Below, one piece after another: positions 41,675 to 51,404 of a DNA stretch of 64,000 nucleotides. The translations under genes were made by a program, and so were the position numbers. The DNA comes from Lucinisca nassula (taxonomy: Eukaryota; Mollusca; Bivalvia; Lucinida; Lucinidae). Position 1 is the first letter of the stretch, and every line of letters starts with the position of its first letter. Below the pieces are notes generated by a model, which saw only the letters and a program-made list of their open reading frames with translations, was not told the origin of the DNA and did no database searches. The stretch lies in NCBI GenBank assembly GCA_963580285.1, contig OY757010.1:68284406-68348405 (forward strand). The letters are read 5' to 3'.

Positions 41675-42850
41675 TCATTTTCGCCGGTTACACCGACGTT
41701 CAGGGTGCTTAAAGCATAATCCCTGTTTTGCGCATATCAAGCATACATGAACTTTATTGCATGTTCTTCCCTCTTTTGAATAAGAACATTCTGCATTCTG
41801 GGTATTGTCTAGATTATAACTTCGACAGATGATATTAATAATCTTATCACTGTCCTTACTGTCCATTTTCTGCGATTTATCCTCTTTGTCAGTAACAGAG
41901 GTACTGACACTTGTACTGGCCAACTGTGACAAATGGGAGCATGAGGACTGCCATGTTATTGTTTTTGTTTCAATCCCTTGAAGTACACAGTTATGTAATT
42001 GACGTGCTTGTGACCAACCACGTAAAATTGCAATGGACATTAAATGTTTCAGTAGAAGTAATCGACACTGCTTTTCTTGACGCGATACGTCACTATCATC
42101 CATAAGCAAGATATTTACTGTTCCAAAAATGAAAGCTTCTAAATCAATGTTCGTGGCTTTCCTGTTTTTAATGCAGTGAGACAACTCACTAGTGAAAGCA
42201 TGAGGCCAGTATATAATCTGACGGACTAACTCCTGAGATTCAAGATCCAATCCAGATTTAATCTTCAGTTTACCTGACGCTTGTTTCACTGTGTCCTGAA
42301 CTAACTGCCTATAAAAGGTGTCTCTATCAGTATTGGCACTTGCATTAACCAGAGGAAGTTTTGACATCTCTAACTGTACTTTGTCAAGAAGATCAGGCAT
42401 TTTATATAAGTCGTTTAAACACACTTGATCAGGTTCCGCAGCAAGTACCGGTACAGTTTGTTGCTTTAACACTGTTTGACTAGGTTGAGAGACCGTGTCA
42501 GTATGTATCTGGGGGAGGGGCTCATAAGTCTGTACTGGTTGTGTGTCCCTAGCCTGACTCCCCTCAATCCGACTCTCTAGCAGTTTCATTTTATGATCAA
42601 CTTCTCGAGACAGTTTATCTATTTGATAGGCTAAATCAGCTGTTTTGACCCGAGAGACAGTCTTTGGACGAGCTCCGACTCCCGATGGAGCCGCATTTGA
42701 AATTGGTGTACTTTCGTTTTCAACATTTCTCGACCACATGGGATCTGTCCCAGACATTGTGTTGGGGTTTACAAGCTGATCGTCCGTGACTTGCATATAG
42801 TCTTGTAAGCTCAAATCCGACATCATCCTGTGATGCAGAATGAAACACAT
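41675..42850 (-). CDS. Gag-like ORF1 of the Ngaro-like element
   Basis: 391 codons from the ATG at 42850; the Met pair at residues 9-10 (MMSDLSLQDYMQV) is an alternative start. Helical middle region, then a Cys/His finger near the end: CSYSKEGRTC, HVCLICAKQGLC, HPERRCNRRK. This finger type is usual in ORF1 of DIRS-order elements and probably binds RNA. The terminating TGA (41675-41677) is followed in the same frame by 86 open codons and then the RT. Confidence 0.8.
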   Translation of the reverse strand: MCFILHHRMMSDLSLQDYMQVTDDQLVNPNTMSGTDPMWSRNVENESTPISNAAPSGVGARPKTVSRVKTADLAYQIDKLSREVDHKMKLLESRIEGSQARDTQPVQTYEPLPQIHTDTVSQPSQTVLKQQTVPVLAAEPDQVCLNDLYKMPDLLDKVQLEMSKLPLVNASANTDRDTFYRQLVQDTVKQASGKLKIKSGLDLESQELVRQIIYWPHAFTSELSHCIKNRKATNIDLEAFIFGTVNILLMDDSDVSRQEKQCRLLLLKHLMSIAILRGWSQARQLHNCVLQGIETKTITWQSSCSHLSQLASTSVSTSVTDKEDKSQKMDSKDSDKIINIICRSYNLDNTQNAECSYSKEGRTCNKVHVCLICAKQGLCFKHPERRCNRRK

Positions 42851-42906
42851 TCAACAGTTCCGATGATACATAACATTGCATCGAATCATCAAAAGAAATT
42901 CACAAA

Positions 42907-43058
42907 TCAAAGATTATAAGCGCATTGCGCCACCACTGCAACGGAAGTGATAACCTTCAAATTGAAGAGCTACCAACAAGATTAGTCTCCCTTAGCATGT
43001 GAAACTGAAACTAGGGGTCGTCTCCCCAACAATTATTGATTTTCTCCTGAAAATACAT
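42907..43058 (-). repeat. split direct repeat A1
   Basis: The 5' terminal repeat of the Ngaro-like element; identical by eye to 37890-38041. Confidence 0.9.
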
Positions 43059-43061
43059 GAT

Positions 43062-43122
43062 TTGCCGTTTGTTTGCTTGGGTTGAGATTTAACGTCCCCA
43101 TCAACACTGTATAGGTCATTTC
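43062..43122 (-). repeat. SINE-like family C fragment
   Basis: TTAACGTCCCCATCAACACT and GTATAGGTCATTT match one end of the copy at 15836; the rest is replaced by unrelated sequence to 43440. Confidence 0.6.
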
Positions 43123-43439
43123 CCTCCACACCCAGGACACCTTGTCGGTGGAAGAAGGGTGGATGGATCCGTCCCGTTTGGGTGCAGGGCTGTCAGTTTC
43201 TAGCAGGCGGCCAGGATCGTCGCGGAGTCTGCGCCTTTGGTGTAGCAGGGAAGCATCTACATCTATAGGATACACGCCGCCGTCACACATGACTTCTATA
43301 GCGCGGGTTGGTTGCGACTTAAAAAGGGAAAAGCGGAAGATAATAGGATATTCAGAAGTGAAAACAAAAATAAGATATGACAGGAAAGACAGAATAATAA
43401 AAAAAAATAAAGTTTGGCCAGATGCATTTCAATCCTAGG

Positions 43440-44650
43440 ACCTAGTTTGCATCTGATCGGCCCTGCTTAACTTAAAAAGAAATCTGGGATAGCTCCCGTT
43501 TAAAAGATACCAAACTGGGAGCATCAGCCATACTGGCTGGTAGGGAGTTCCAGAGACATACTGTGTTTGGGAAGAAGCTGAATTTATGATAGTCACTGGA
43601 AGTTGGGATCTGCCTGAATTTAAGAGAGTGTCGTGATCTTGTTCGAGTGGAGGCGGGTGTCAGGTATTTCTCAGCCGGGATGTCGACAAGTCCATGTATG
43701 ATCTTGAAGAACATGACGAGTCGATTCTTTGTTCGTCTTGCTTCCAGTGTTTCCCATTCTAAATGGTCTAGCATTGTAGTCACGCTGCTGGTGTTGTGGT
43801 ATCTATTGGTGACATACCGGGCAGCTCTGCGTTGGTCCATTTCAACTTTCTGGATGTACTCTTGGGTGTATGGACTCCACACCGTGGAACAGTATTCCAA
43901 CAGGGGCTGGACAATTGAACGATATGCCGAGGTCTTCGTGCTCTCGTTAGTAACCCTCAGGTTTCGTCGCAGAAATCCGAGCATGCCGTTGGCTTTTTTG
44001 ACTGTTTGGTCGATGTGACGATTCCAGGACATGTTAGATTGGAGTTCTACCCCAAGGTACTTCGTGCAGTCTACTGTTTCTAATTCATGGCCTTTCAGGG
44101 TGTAATTTGCTGTAACTGGGTTTCTTGACCGAGAGATCCTGATGGTACTACATTTATCCGGATGGAAAGCCATACCCCACTTCACCTCCCATTCAGCTAG
44201 CTTGTCTAGATCGGCTTGTAGGATGGCGCAGTCTTGCTGAGTGGTGATCCTCCGGTATAAGATACAGTCATCTGCGAAAAGTTGTGTACTGGATTGGACG
44301 CAGTCGGGCAGGTCGTTAATAAATAACAGGAATAACAGAGGGCCCAATACTGTTCCTTGAGGGACTCCGCTGATGACTGGTATGCTCTCGGAAGCGGCAC
44401 CTTCAACCAGAACTTGCTGGGTACGATTTGTGAGGAAGGCTCTGATCCAGTTGTAGGTGGTTCCTCTGATCCAGTAGTGGTCCAGTTTCCTCATCAGGCG
44501 TTCGTGCGGTACGCAGTCGAACGCCTTTGAAAAATCTAGGATGATGAGGTCGTGTTGGTGTTTCCTGTCTAGGCGGGACACTAGTTCTTGAGCTAATGTA
44601 AGAAGTTGGGTCTCGCAGCTTCTTCTTGCTCTGAAGCGGAGAGAATAGGA
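43440..44650 (-). pseudogene. LINE-D: 5'-truncated copy with intact RT C-terminal half
   Basis: An open frame of about 400 codons ending at 43472. It starts within RT at RARRSCETQL and continues LIILDFSKAFDCVPHERLM, SGVPQGTVLGPLLFLLFIND, FADDCILYR (catalytic Asps intact), KYLGVELQSNMSWNRHI, MLGFLRRNLRVTNE and the thumb to FKRELSQISF. The endonuclease and N-terminal RT are missing: the junction at about 44645 runs into unrelated GC-rich coding-like sequence. LINE-D differs from A, B and C and is more GC-rich. Not autonomous. Confidence 0.88.
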
Positions 44651-44689
44651 TGGAATCCTCGCCGTCCTCCCGCACATCTAGCCTCCAGT

Positions 44690-46771
44690 ATATCCGCCTA
44701 AAATATTGGGCAATCCCGGAATCCAAAGTCTGCCGCGGCCGATTCCACAGCCCTCTCCCAGCTGCCATCATTGTCCACGGTTTGAAGCATGGGGCGTATC
44801 AGCATGCCGGCCACCCTACCAGTCCCGGTGTGCGCAAACCAGGCCACAAAGATTTCCCTTAGGGTCTGTCCGCTAGGACAAGGCACCTATCCAAGCTGCC
44901 GGCCAGGTATGTCCACAACCTAGAAGGCGGCTGTACAACAAACAGATCTTCTTCCTCCGGAGACACAATGCCAAGCGCCTCCTCGACCACCTCTTTTGCC
45001 GTGTCCGTGGAAAGATCCCTGCACGCATAGAGGGATACCTTGATCTTTGTGCATCCTCATTCTTGCACATCCCGGTGCGAGAAGTCCACCGCAGGTGCTC
45101 GTTCGGACAGTCCACATAATCTGCGAGATGGCCCCCCATGTGCTCCCGAACCTCTCGTCCTCAAAGTTGGAGACGACCTTGTTGTAGAGCTTGGTTCGAA
45201 CCGTGTACCCGCTCGCACCCGTTCCTATCCAGGTGCAGACCTGGTTCCCTATGGACTTGGTGTTGTCCAGGACCGTCGGGGCATCCCTATCCTCGAGCGC
45301 GCAGTTGGGATCTTCTTGTATCCTGTAGCCGAGCTTTTCCAGGTGGGCCACGAGAGCTTGCCAGTCCAACGTCCTGGAGAAATCCTGGGTGTAGTCAATC
45401 GAATAGAGGCCGTAGCCTTTCCCGAGAAGCAGTTTCTGGAGCTTTAGAAGCCTTGCCTGTAGGCTGTCTATCTCCACCATGGAAACATCCACCTTCGCCA
45501 CGAAGATCGCGAATGGGTCCTCCCCGTGCAGCTCCTTCCACCTTTTCTCCACAAACCTGTCGGTATTCCCATCTGTTCTTTCCACCGTGGCCAAATGTGT
45601 TGAGGCTGCGTGCGTCGGACCGAGTTGCTATCGTGTGCACAATATTCGTCTGCATGTGCTTCTCACCGTCCAGAACCTCCCGAATGCTCCAAGAAATAGA
45701 GGCCACGACCACCTGCGCCGACCCACCTTCCCCGGTCGTGCATGAGGCTCTGCCTGCCCTGGACACGCAATCCACTCTACGTAGGTATCCGTACACATAA
45801 ACATCGTCCACGAAGGTTGGGAGGCCTTCAAGGGGGTGCAGCCACGTCCTCCCAAGTGTCCCTCCAAATAGTCCACCTCCAAGATGTCGGGAACAAGGTT
45901 GCTCTCGAATACGTTTTCCAGGAGAAGATGGGTTGCCACAGATTTCTTGGAAAAGAGCCCAATCTCTCGAAAGGTTCGTTCTACAACTTCCAGTTTTTCT
46001 ATGGTAGTATGCGATGTGTCTACACTATCGACGGTGTTCTCAATGTTTTGCACTACCAAATGTCTAATTCGAAATTTCGATCTACCTGGGTAGTGTGTGC
46101 TTGTCTACACTACCGATCTGTCCGATAGACAACCGCTTTGGGGGGAAAATACGCTCTCCTTCGTTGACCTGGACGTCTGCCTGCTGCGACTTTTCCCGCA
46201 CTATACCCTCTTCCCTTCTTCCGGCGCTTTGTCCTTCCCCGCAGGAGGGCCGCCTAGCAAGATCTTTTCGCAGTTTTGCGTTCTCGACCTCCAGCTGCTC
46301 CTCCCGCCTCCCTCTTTCTCTCCAGGCTTCCGCAAGGTCTTCTCGCAGTTTTGCGTTCTTGGCCTCCACTTCCCTCCGCTGCAGTCTTTCTTTGCAAGCT
46401 TCCTGCAGTCCCACATTCCCCAGTGCGATGTTGCGCATCTTGGCGTTCTCCTTCTCCAGCTCCTCTTGCCGCCATTGTGCTTGCTCTGCCTCGTCCTTGG
46501 TGTGCTTGGATTTGGCTTGTGCTTGCTCTGCGTCGTCCTTGGCTTCGGCACGTGCTTGCTCTGCGTCGTCCTTGGCTTTGGCTCGCGCTTACGCTGCGTC
46601 GTCCTTGGCTTCCTCGTTCTCCAAGCCTTTCCGAATATGGAGAACCCGTCGTTCTCCTGTCCCATATCTCGACTTCGCTGCCCGTATACCAATCTTGCCC
46701 GAAGCGATATGCCGAATAGCTCCCTTGGACAGTTGTGTTTTCCCGGGCATTGCAATGCGTTGTGTCTCCAC
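44690..46771 (-). pseudogene. unrecognised GC-rich coding remnant with Rep-like motifs
   Basis: Read on the minus strand, coding-like sequence jumps between frames. From the start: a basic N-terminal segment (GKTQLSKGAIRHIASGKIG), Ala/Lys/Asp/Gln-rich heptad-like repeats (DDAEQA-type, about 46460-46600), coiled-coil residues (about 46250-46430), then a globular part: DILEVDYLEGHLGG (about 45870), DDVYVYGYLRRVDC (about 45780), GLYSIDYTQDFSRTLDW (about 45390), then RTKLYNKVVSNFE (about 45180), GGHLADYVDCPNEHLR (about 45100) and a final WFAHTGTGRVAGMLI block (about 44830). Lesions: TAA near 46589 and several frameshifts (about 46070, 45840, 45130, 44870). The D-x-x-x-D-F, R-x-Y-x-K and R-x-E-type pattern recalls rolling-circle initiators of the Rep_trans type; this is inference. 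I do not recognise the family with certainty. Confidence 0.5.
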
Positions 46772-46774
46772 TTC

Positions 46775-46978
46775 TCTAGTAGGGTGTCCCTACCTGTGTG
46801 CATGCTGGGTGTCCCTACCCTGTCCCTATCTGTGTGTATGGCTTGGTGTCCTCCCTACCCTGTCCCTATCTGTGCATGCATACTATAGGTGTCCCTATCT
46901 GTGTGCATGTGGGGTATCCCTACATGTGTCTGGTGTGCGCATGCTGGGTGTCCCTACCTGTGTGCGCATGCTGAAAAA
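46775..46978. repeat. GTCCCTAYCTGTGTGCATG minisatellite
   Basis: Six to seven imperfect units built on GTGTCCCTACCTGTGTGCAT and GCTGG. It lies directly upstream of the coding remnant at 44690-46771. Confidence 0.7.
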
Positions 46979-48403
46979 AGTAGCCCAAAATCCTGGTAGA
47001 GTGGGGAAAAAATGCGCTCTCCTAAACATGCGCTACTTGTGCTGCGATGTGGCGACATGTGTCACAAAAATGTGTTGAGGTTGGAAGGCTTAATTAAATT
47101 TTTTGATAAATTTGCTGGGAGGCTTAATTTGCCAAAAATAGCGTTTCTTTTTGCCAAAATAGAGTGGGAGGCTTAAAAGGCTAAATGGACCTTTTATGGC
47201 TGAAACAAAAAGTCCATTTACCCTCTCTGCTGCTACAGTCTCACAGTGTATCAATTATTTGCTTTTGAGAGGCAAATGGATGACTTCTGTATATTGACAA
47301 ACTTGTATTTAATATCTCTGTCCCTTATGCTTACTTTGAACTGTCCAAAGTCAGCATACTGTAAAAATCCTAAAAATTCAGACACCTTGAGGACTTGCTG
47401 TAATTCTCCTAAAATTTTTACAAATTATTTTCATGACAGAGTTCAGCACTAATTTTTAGATAACTGAACAACAGGGCTCGAGAAAATATTGGTTTTCCGG
47501 TTCTGAACCGAATTTGGCTTCCATAAACCGATTTTGACTTCAGAAGAAGATTAAAATATCGGTCCATAATTCTATAACATTTCTAAAAAATCGGTTCGAA
47601 AATTTTCGCTAAATCATTATGTTGTAATAACAAGCTGACCATTTGCCACTGATAATCCAAGCATGTATACAAAAAACGCCTACAGCACATGATGTTAGAC
47701 CGGTTCATTATCTAACTAGGTGAAAATAGGACAAGTCCACGTCGGGTTCTTTGATCTTATCACAGCGAAATCTGACCCGTGTGTCAAAATTATTAAACCG
47801 TGAACAGTGGCCTCAGGCGTTATCGGCAAGCTGGCAAGGTGAGAAAATAAGGTCAATCAGTGCAGGACATACGCTAGTTTGTTTACACAAGTCATTAATT
47901 TATGGCTTACTATAGAACCGGTATTTGAATATAATTTTTTTTTTTCACAGGGTGCAATTTTCAATACACACCTGTCATGTCTGAACATTGCGTGTTATGC
48001 CTTCGAGGGTAAATGCCTTATTTCACCCATTCTAAACGATATTTTTATTTAAGAAATACGCTCAACTGAAAGCAATTACATAAACCACATGCGTATTACG
48101 CCCTTGAATGAATTAAAATTGAATCGCATGACATGATTTTCCGATCACGTGGCTTCAATATCGTTCACCATTTGTAGACAAAGCAATTTATTTCAGGCTT
48201 GTGTAATCGTGAAATACGTATTTACATTCTTTAAAACTCGGTTCGGCCATGTAAGATTTTCAATGACTCTCGTTCGGCCATGTTTTTGTTCGAGATTAAA
48301 GAAATGTTTTTCGATTGTTTAACCCGTTGAAAGCGATTTTTTTAGAAATACGCTCTATTAAAATCAATGACATAAAACAGGTGTGTGTGTGTGTAACGTC
48401 TTT
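46979..48403. other. no gene; small dispersed repeats
   Basis: AT-rich. A ~70-bp block at 47355-47425 (CTGTAAAAATCCTAAAAATT, ACACCTTGAGGACTTGCTGT) recurs inverted at 50875-50945 and directly at 58698-58762. The segment at 48120-48190 (ATCACGTGGCTTCAATATCG, ACCATTTGTAGACAAAGC) recurs at 48800-48855. Confidence 0.5.
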
Positions 48404-48922
48404 GACCAGTTCGATGGTCACTATATGGAGCGTGATAGCTCAGTTGTTAGTGCACTTGCCTCTGATGCTAGAGGTCCCGGGTTCGATCCCCGGCAGCGGC
48501 GATAAAATTTCGGTATTCGAACACGCTCCATTGGCATCATTTGCAGGGATGAATGTCATAAAGTGCACCGTCCTTCGGATCGGGACGTTAACTGGAGGCC
48601 CCCTGTGCAGGGAGAACCATCCCCTATGCAGGTTAAAGATCCCTACCGTAATTACATGATTACTGTGTAGGCTTTCATCCTGCAAAACCTGGAGTGAGTG
48701 TAACATACACCTGCGGTAATGGTCAAATGTGACCGACGCAGTATCAGAAGATAGATAGAACGATTAATGTGTATTGTGTAAACGGAAACCGTATGACGTC
48801 ATTTTCAGACCACGTGGCTGCAAAATCGGTCACCATTTGTAAACAAAGCAATTTGGGCAAAATAAAATGCGTGAAATAAGAGAAATATTTTAAAGGTTTA
48901 TATAGTGACCATCGAACTGGTC
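48404..48922. repeat. 519-bp interval bounded by 23-bp perfect inverted repeats
   Basis: GACCAGTTCGATGGTCACTA followed by TAT (48404-48426) is exactly inverted at 48900-48922. The interval contains the SINE at 48428 and host-like sequence duplicated at 48120. Confidence 0.7.
48428..48757 (+). mobile_element. tRNA-derived SINE sharing its 3' tail with LINE-B
   Basis: Head: GAGCGTGATAGCTCAGTTGT (A box), TAGTGCA, anticodon-like region, then CCCGGGTTCGATCCCCGG (B box). Middle: CACCGTCCTTCGGATCGGGA, CGTTAACTGGAGGCCCCCTG, similar to the conserved central domain of MetaSINE-type elements (from memory). Tail: ACCTGCGGTAATGGTCAAAT, GTGACCGACGCAGTATCAGA, AG, (ATAG)n. The last ~45 bp match the 3' end of LINE-B at 32371-32410 with about 7 differences. 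Such tail sharing lets a SINE use a partner LINE's RT. Confidence 0.85.
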
Positions 48923-49433
48923 TTTGGCTGCCCCACGTCGGTTGTTTCCCTTTAGCGGTCTTCAGGTTCTGAGTGACCCGGATATTGGGAAAATGAAAGT
49001 AGATGAAATCTGGCGGAGAAAATGAAAGTAGATGAAATCTGAACGATGTGAGCAATAGTTGCTGTTTATAATCGAGATACTGGTGCTCATATCCGTTGAC
49101 AAGTGTAAGAGCAACATTGGGTTGTCATTCGTTACGCAAATAACACATTTTGAAATTGCAAATCCCCAAGCGCATTTACAGAAATTACCGAAACCCATCG
49201 GCAATTTCCGTAATTTTTGGCATAAATCTGGCTGGACCGATTTGGATTCTTCAGTTTCTCGAGCCCTGCTGGACAAGGTGGTCCTTAACTCTTGGGATGC
49301 ACTGGACCTGATCTACATCATCACATGAACAAGTCGTGAAATGAACACCCCTGTACACCCCAATTTATATAGAGAAAACTGGGGTGTACGGGGGTATATT
49401 TTATTTTTCTTATTTTTCTTCAAAACATAGGCT
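48923..49433. other. no recognisable gene
   Basis: Short direct repeat GAAAATGAAAGTAGATGAAA twice at about 48991 and 49018. Otherwise nothing named. Confidence 0.4.
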
Positions 49434-49486
49434 GTGGGTACTCGTTATAACCACCTCAATGAGGCGGTTCTAACGAGCACCCACAA
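49434..49486. repeat. foldback hairpin repeat, best copy
   Basis: GTGGGTACTCGTTATAACCA and CCTCA pair with TGAGGCGGTTCTAACGAGCA and CCCAC, a ~25-bp stem with almost no loop. Other copies: 1663 (one arm) and 36829. Confidence 0.75.
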
Positions 49487-49999
49487 CCTATGTTTGCACT
49501 ATTAATTAGGAAAATATCACATATTTTCATCAGAGAAGTAGCCATTTTGGAGATATGGAAAAATGCACTATATTGCACGGGTGAGTTTTCGTAATGTTGT
49601 AAGTTCAACTGGACTGAAGAAATGATGAAAATCATACCGAAGTGATACATTGGTTCTACAGTCATCAGATATTTTTATTATCATTTATTTACATAGTAAA
49701 GCTATAGTAAAATACTGAAAACAGAAACAGTTTAAAACAGGGATTTTAATAAATCTGATGGCAGATTTACTTCTGGACCATTAGGACCAGTCAGCCATTG
49801 ACCTTACTGGACCTGACCAGCTTTTCACGAGACAATGTCCATTGTTCTTGGGTTAATGTTGGAAGCAAGGAGTTCAAAAGATGCAGATGGAATGGCAGAC
49901 ATTGAGACCCTGATCAGACTGCTCCTTCAGTCGATAAGAAAGAAATGTCTAATCACTTTGTGTGCAATTATTATGGCGAAAATCAGGTAGCATTTGCTA
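49487..49999. other. no recognisable gene
   Basis: AT-rich; nothing supported. Confidence 0.4.
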
Positions 50000-50230
50000 T
50001 CAACCCTTATATTGCTGTTCACGACAATCCTTATCTTTGCAAACAGGGTAGATCCAGATCACAGTGAAGATCTAGATCAGATGGCTTCTGAAGAAGCCAT
50101 CTGATCAGGATCTACACTGTTTGGCATTTAGTTTATGAATTTGTAGCAATAAATTACATCAAGTCATTTGATTGGTTGATAGACAGAAATGGGTGTGGCT
50201 TAAATGAATATTCAGCAAGATAAGGGTTAA
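50000..50230. mobile_element. TTAA-MITE family A copy
   Basis: Left TCAACCCTTATATTGCTG, right CAGCAAGATAAGGGTTAA at 50230. The central hairpin has an extra half (GATCCAGATCACAGTGAAGA before the normal TCAGATGGCTTC), a small internal duplication. Confidence 0.85.
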
Positions 50231-50445
50231 GGAATACATGTAAAAACAAAAATGTGCCAATAAAAGGCAGAAGGAGAGAAAGAGTGAAATTAAAAATGAA
50301 ACACAATGAAAAGGTAATAGAAATTACACTTAATCTGTCAGATCATGAAATTGGCCAAGGGGCATCTCCATCAGGGGCTGCTAACTGAAAAGCTCTGATC
50401 TGAAACTGATGTTATTGTGGTGCACCAGGAGCACTATCAGTGTCC

Positions 50446-50742
50446 GTTTGTTTGATTTTAGGTTTAATGTCCCCGTCAACACTGTAAAGGTCATTTTGGA
50501 GATGTTGCTTCCAATTTTGTGGGACTTTTACCCGACATTGAGATGAAATGACATCTCAAGCCCTGTCGCCCAATGAAACTAGTAGGGTTTATAAACATGG
50601 ACGGGCCGACACACACCGCTTTGCCTGGGCATGCTTAGATCCTCTAAGCGGTTTACCAGTACTCGTGTGCGGGTCGGTTTCAGCTTTGCGTGGAAGCATC
50701 ATGCAGCCCATATATTTCTTCAAGCCCCTATGGGCGGAGGCC
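50446..50742 (-). mobile_element. SINE-like repeat family C, most complete copy
   Basis: From TTTGATTTTAGGTTTAATGT to CTTCAAGCCCCTATGGGCGG. Retains all blocks seen in the copies at 15836 and 17920. Confidence 0.7.
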
Positions 50743-51404
50743 AATCAGTGTCCGTACATAGACGCACACACAATTATGCATGCAATGTTTGTGTACCATA
50801 TTGAGCTTAAGTATTGGGGCAGATAGGCTTACACTATTTTCCATTCCGCCTGCACTTTTTGGACTCCTTGCTGGTTTGTTAAAATTTTAGGAGAATTATA
50901 GCAAGTCCTCAAGGTGTCATAATTTTTAGGCTTTTTACGGTATAGCTTGAATTATATAAAGCCTATCAGTTCTTTCGTCTTTCAAACAAAAAATACTCTA
51001 AGCAAAACAGATCATTCATGACAGGTCTGATTCCAGGCTTCCCTGGACTTTTCGCAGGAGTCTAAATCATGGTCCTGTCTCCGTAGGACCAGTAGTTTTT
51101 GGAGGGACTCACACATACTCAAAGCAAACAGTGTTGATCCTGATAAAATACTCTGTTAAGCCACTTCCAGGCCTTTTTCCAGGTATTTTGAGAAAAGGCC
51201 CCTGGGCAAAATTGGGAAAAAAATTACCAACAAAATACCAAAAGTGGGAACAGAATTCCATCGGTGAAATGCCAGGACGATGAATTTTGCTCATAGTCTT
51301 TATGAATTTGATGGCTAAGCAGTGTAGCTTCACTGTGGTGAGTATCCAGTGTTGATCTCTGATGTTCAGAAAAGTTTTCTCTGTTCCTTTGTTGTGGCTT
51401 TTAT
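50743..51404. other. no gene; inverted copy of a dispersed repeat
   Basis: 50803-50945 is the reverse complement of parts of 58698-58868 (CTTAAGTATTGGGGCAGATA; TAATTTTTAGGCTTTTTACG). No coding region seen in the rest. Confidence 0.45.

Larger units (their letters stand above)
37648..43058 (-). mobile_element. PAT/Ngaro-like tyrosine-recombinase retroelement
   Basis: On the minus strand: repeat A1 (43058-42907), gag-like ORF, RT-RNaseH ORF, YR ORF, B1 (38191-38041), A2 (38041-37890), 91 bp, B2 (37798-37648). A1 and A2 (152 bp) and B1 and B2 (151 bp) each appear identical by eye. These split direct repeats are the diagnostic ends of PAT/Ngaro-type elements in the DIRS order. No methyltransferase domain is visible, which favours Ngaro-like over DIRS1/PAT. 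A TTAA-MITE (39468-39677) sits between RT and YR. Identical repeats indicate a recent insertion. Confidence 0.88.

Noticed and set aside
43126..43440. A possible short gene between the Ngaro-like element and LINE-D
   Set aside because: Frames are short and lack domains; the stretch resembles repeat-derived sequence, though I could not match it.
46095..47078. A 327-codon Ser/Cys/Leu-rich open frame on the plus strand
   Set aside because: It is the antisense shadow of the GC-rich coding remnant and minisatellite; no domain or start context supports it.
48428..48500. A functional tRNA gene
   Set aside because: A and B boxes are present, but the sequence continues into a SINE body and LINE-type tail; stems are imperfect.
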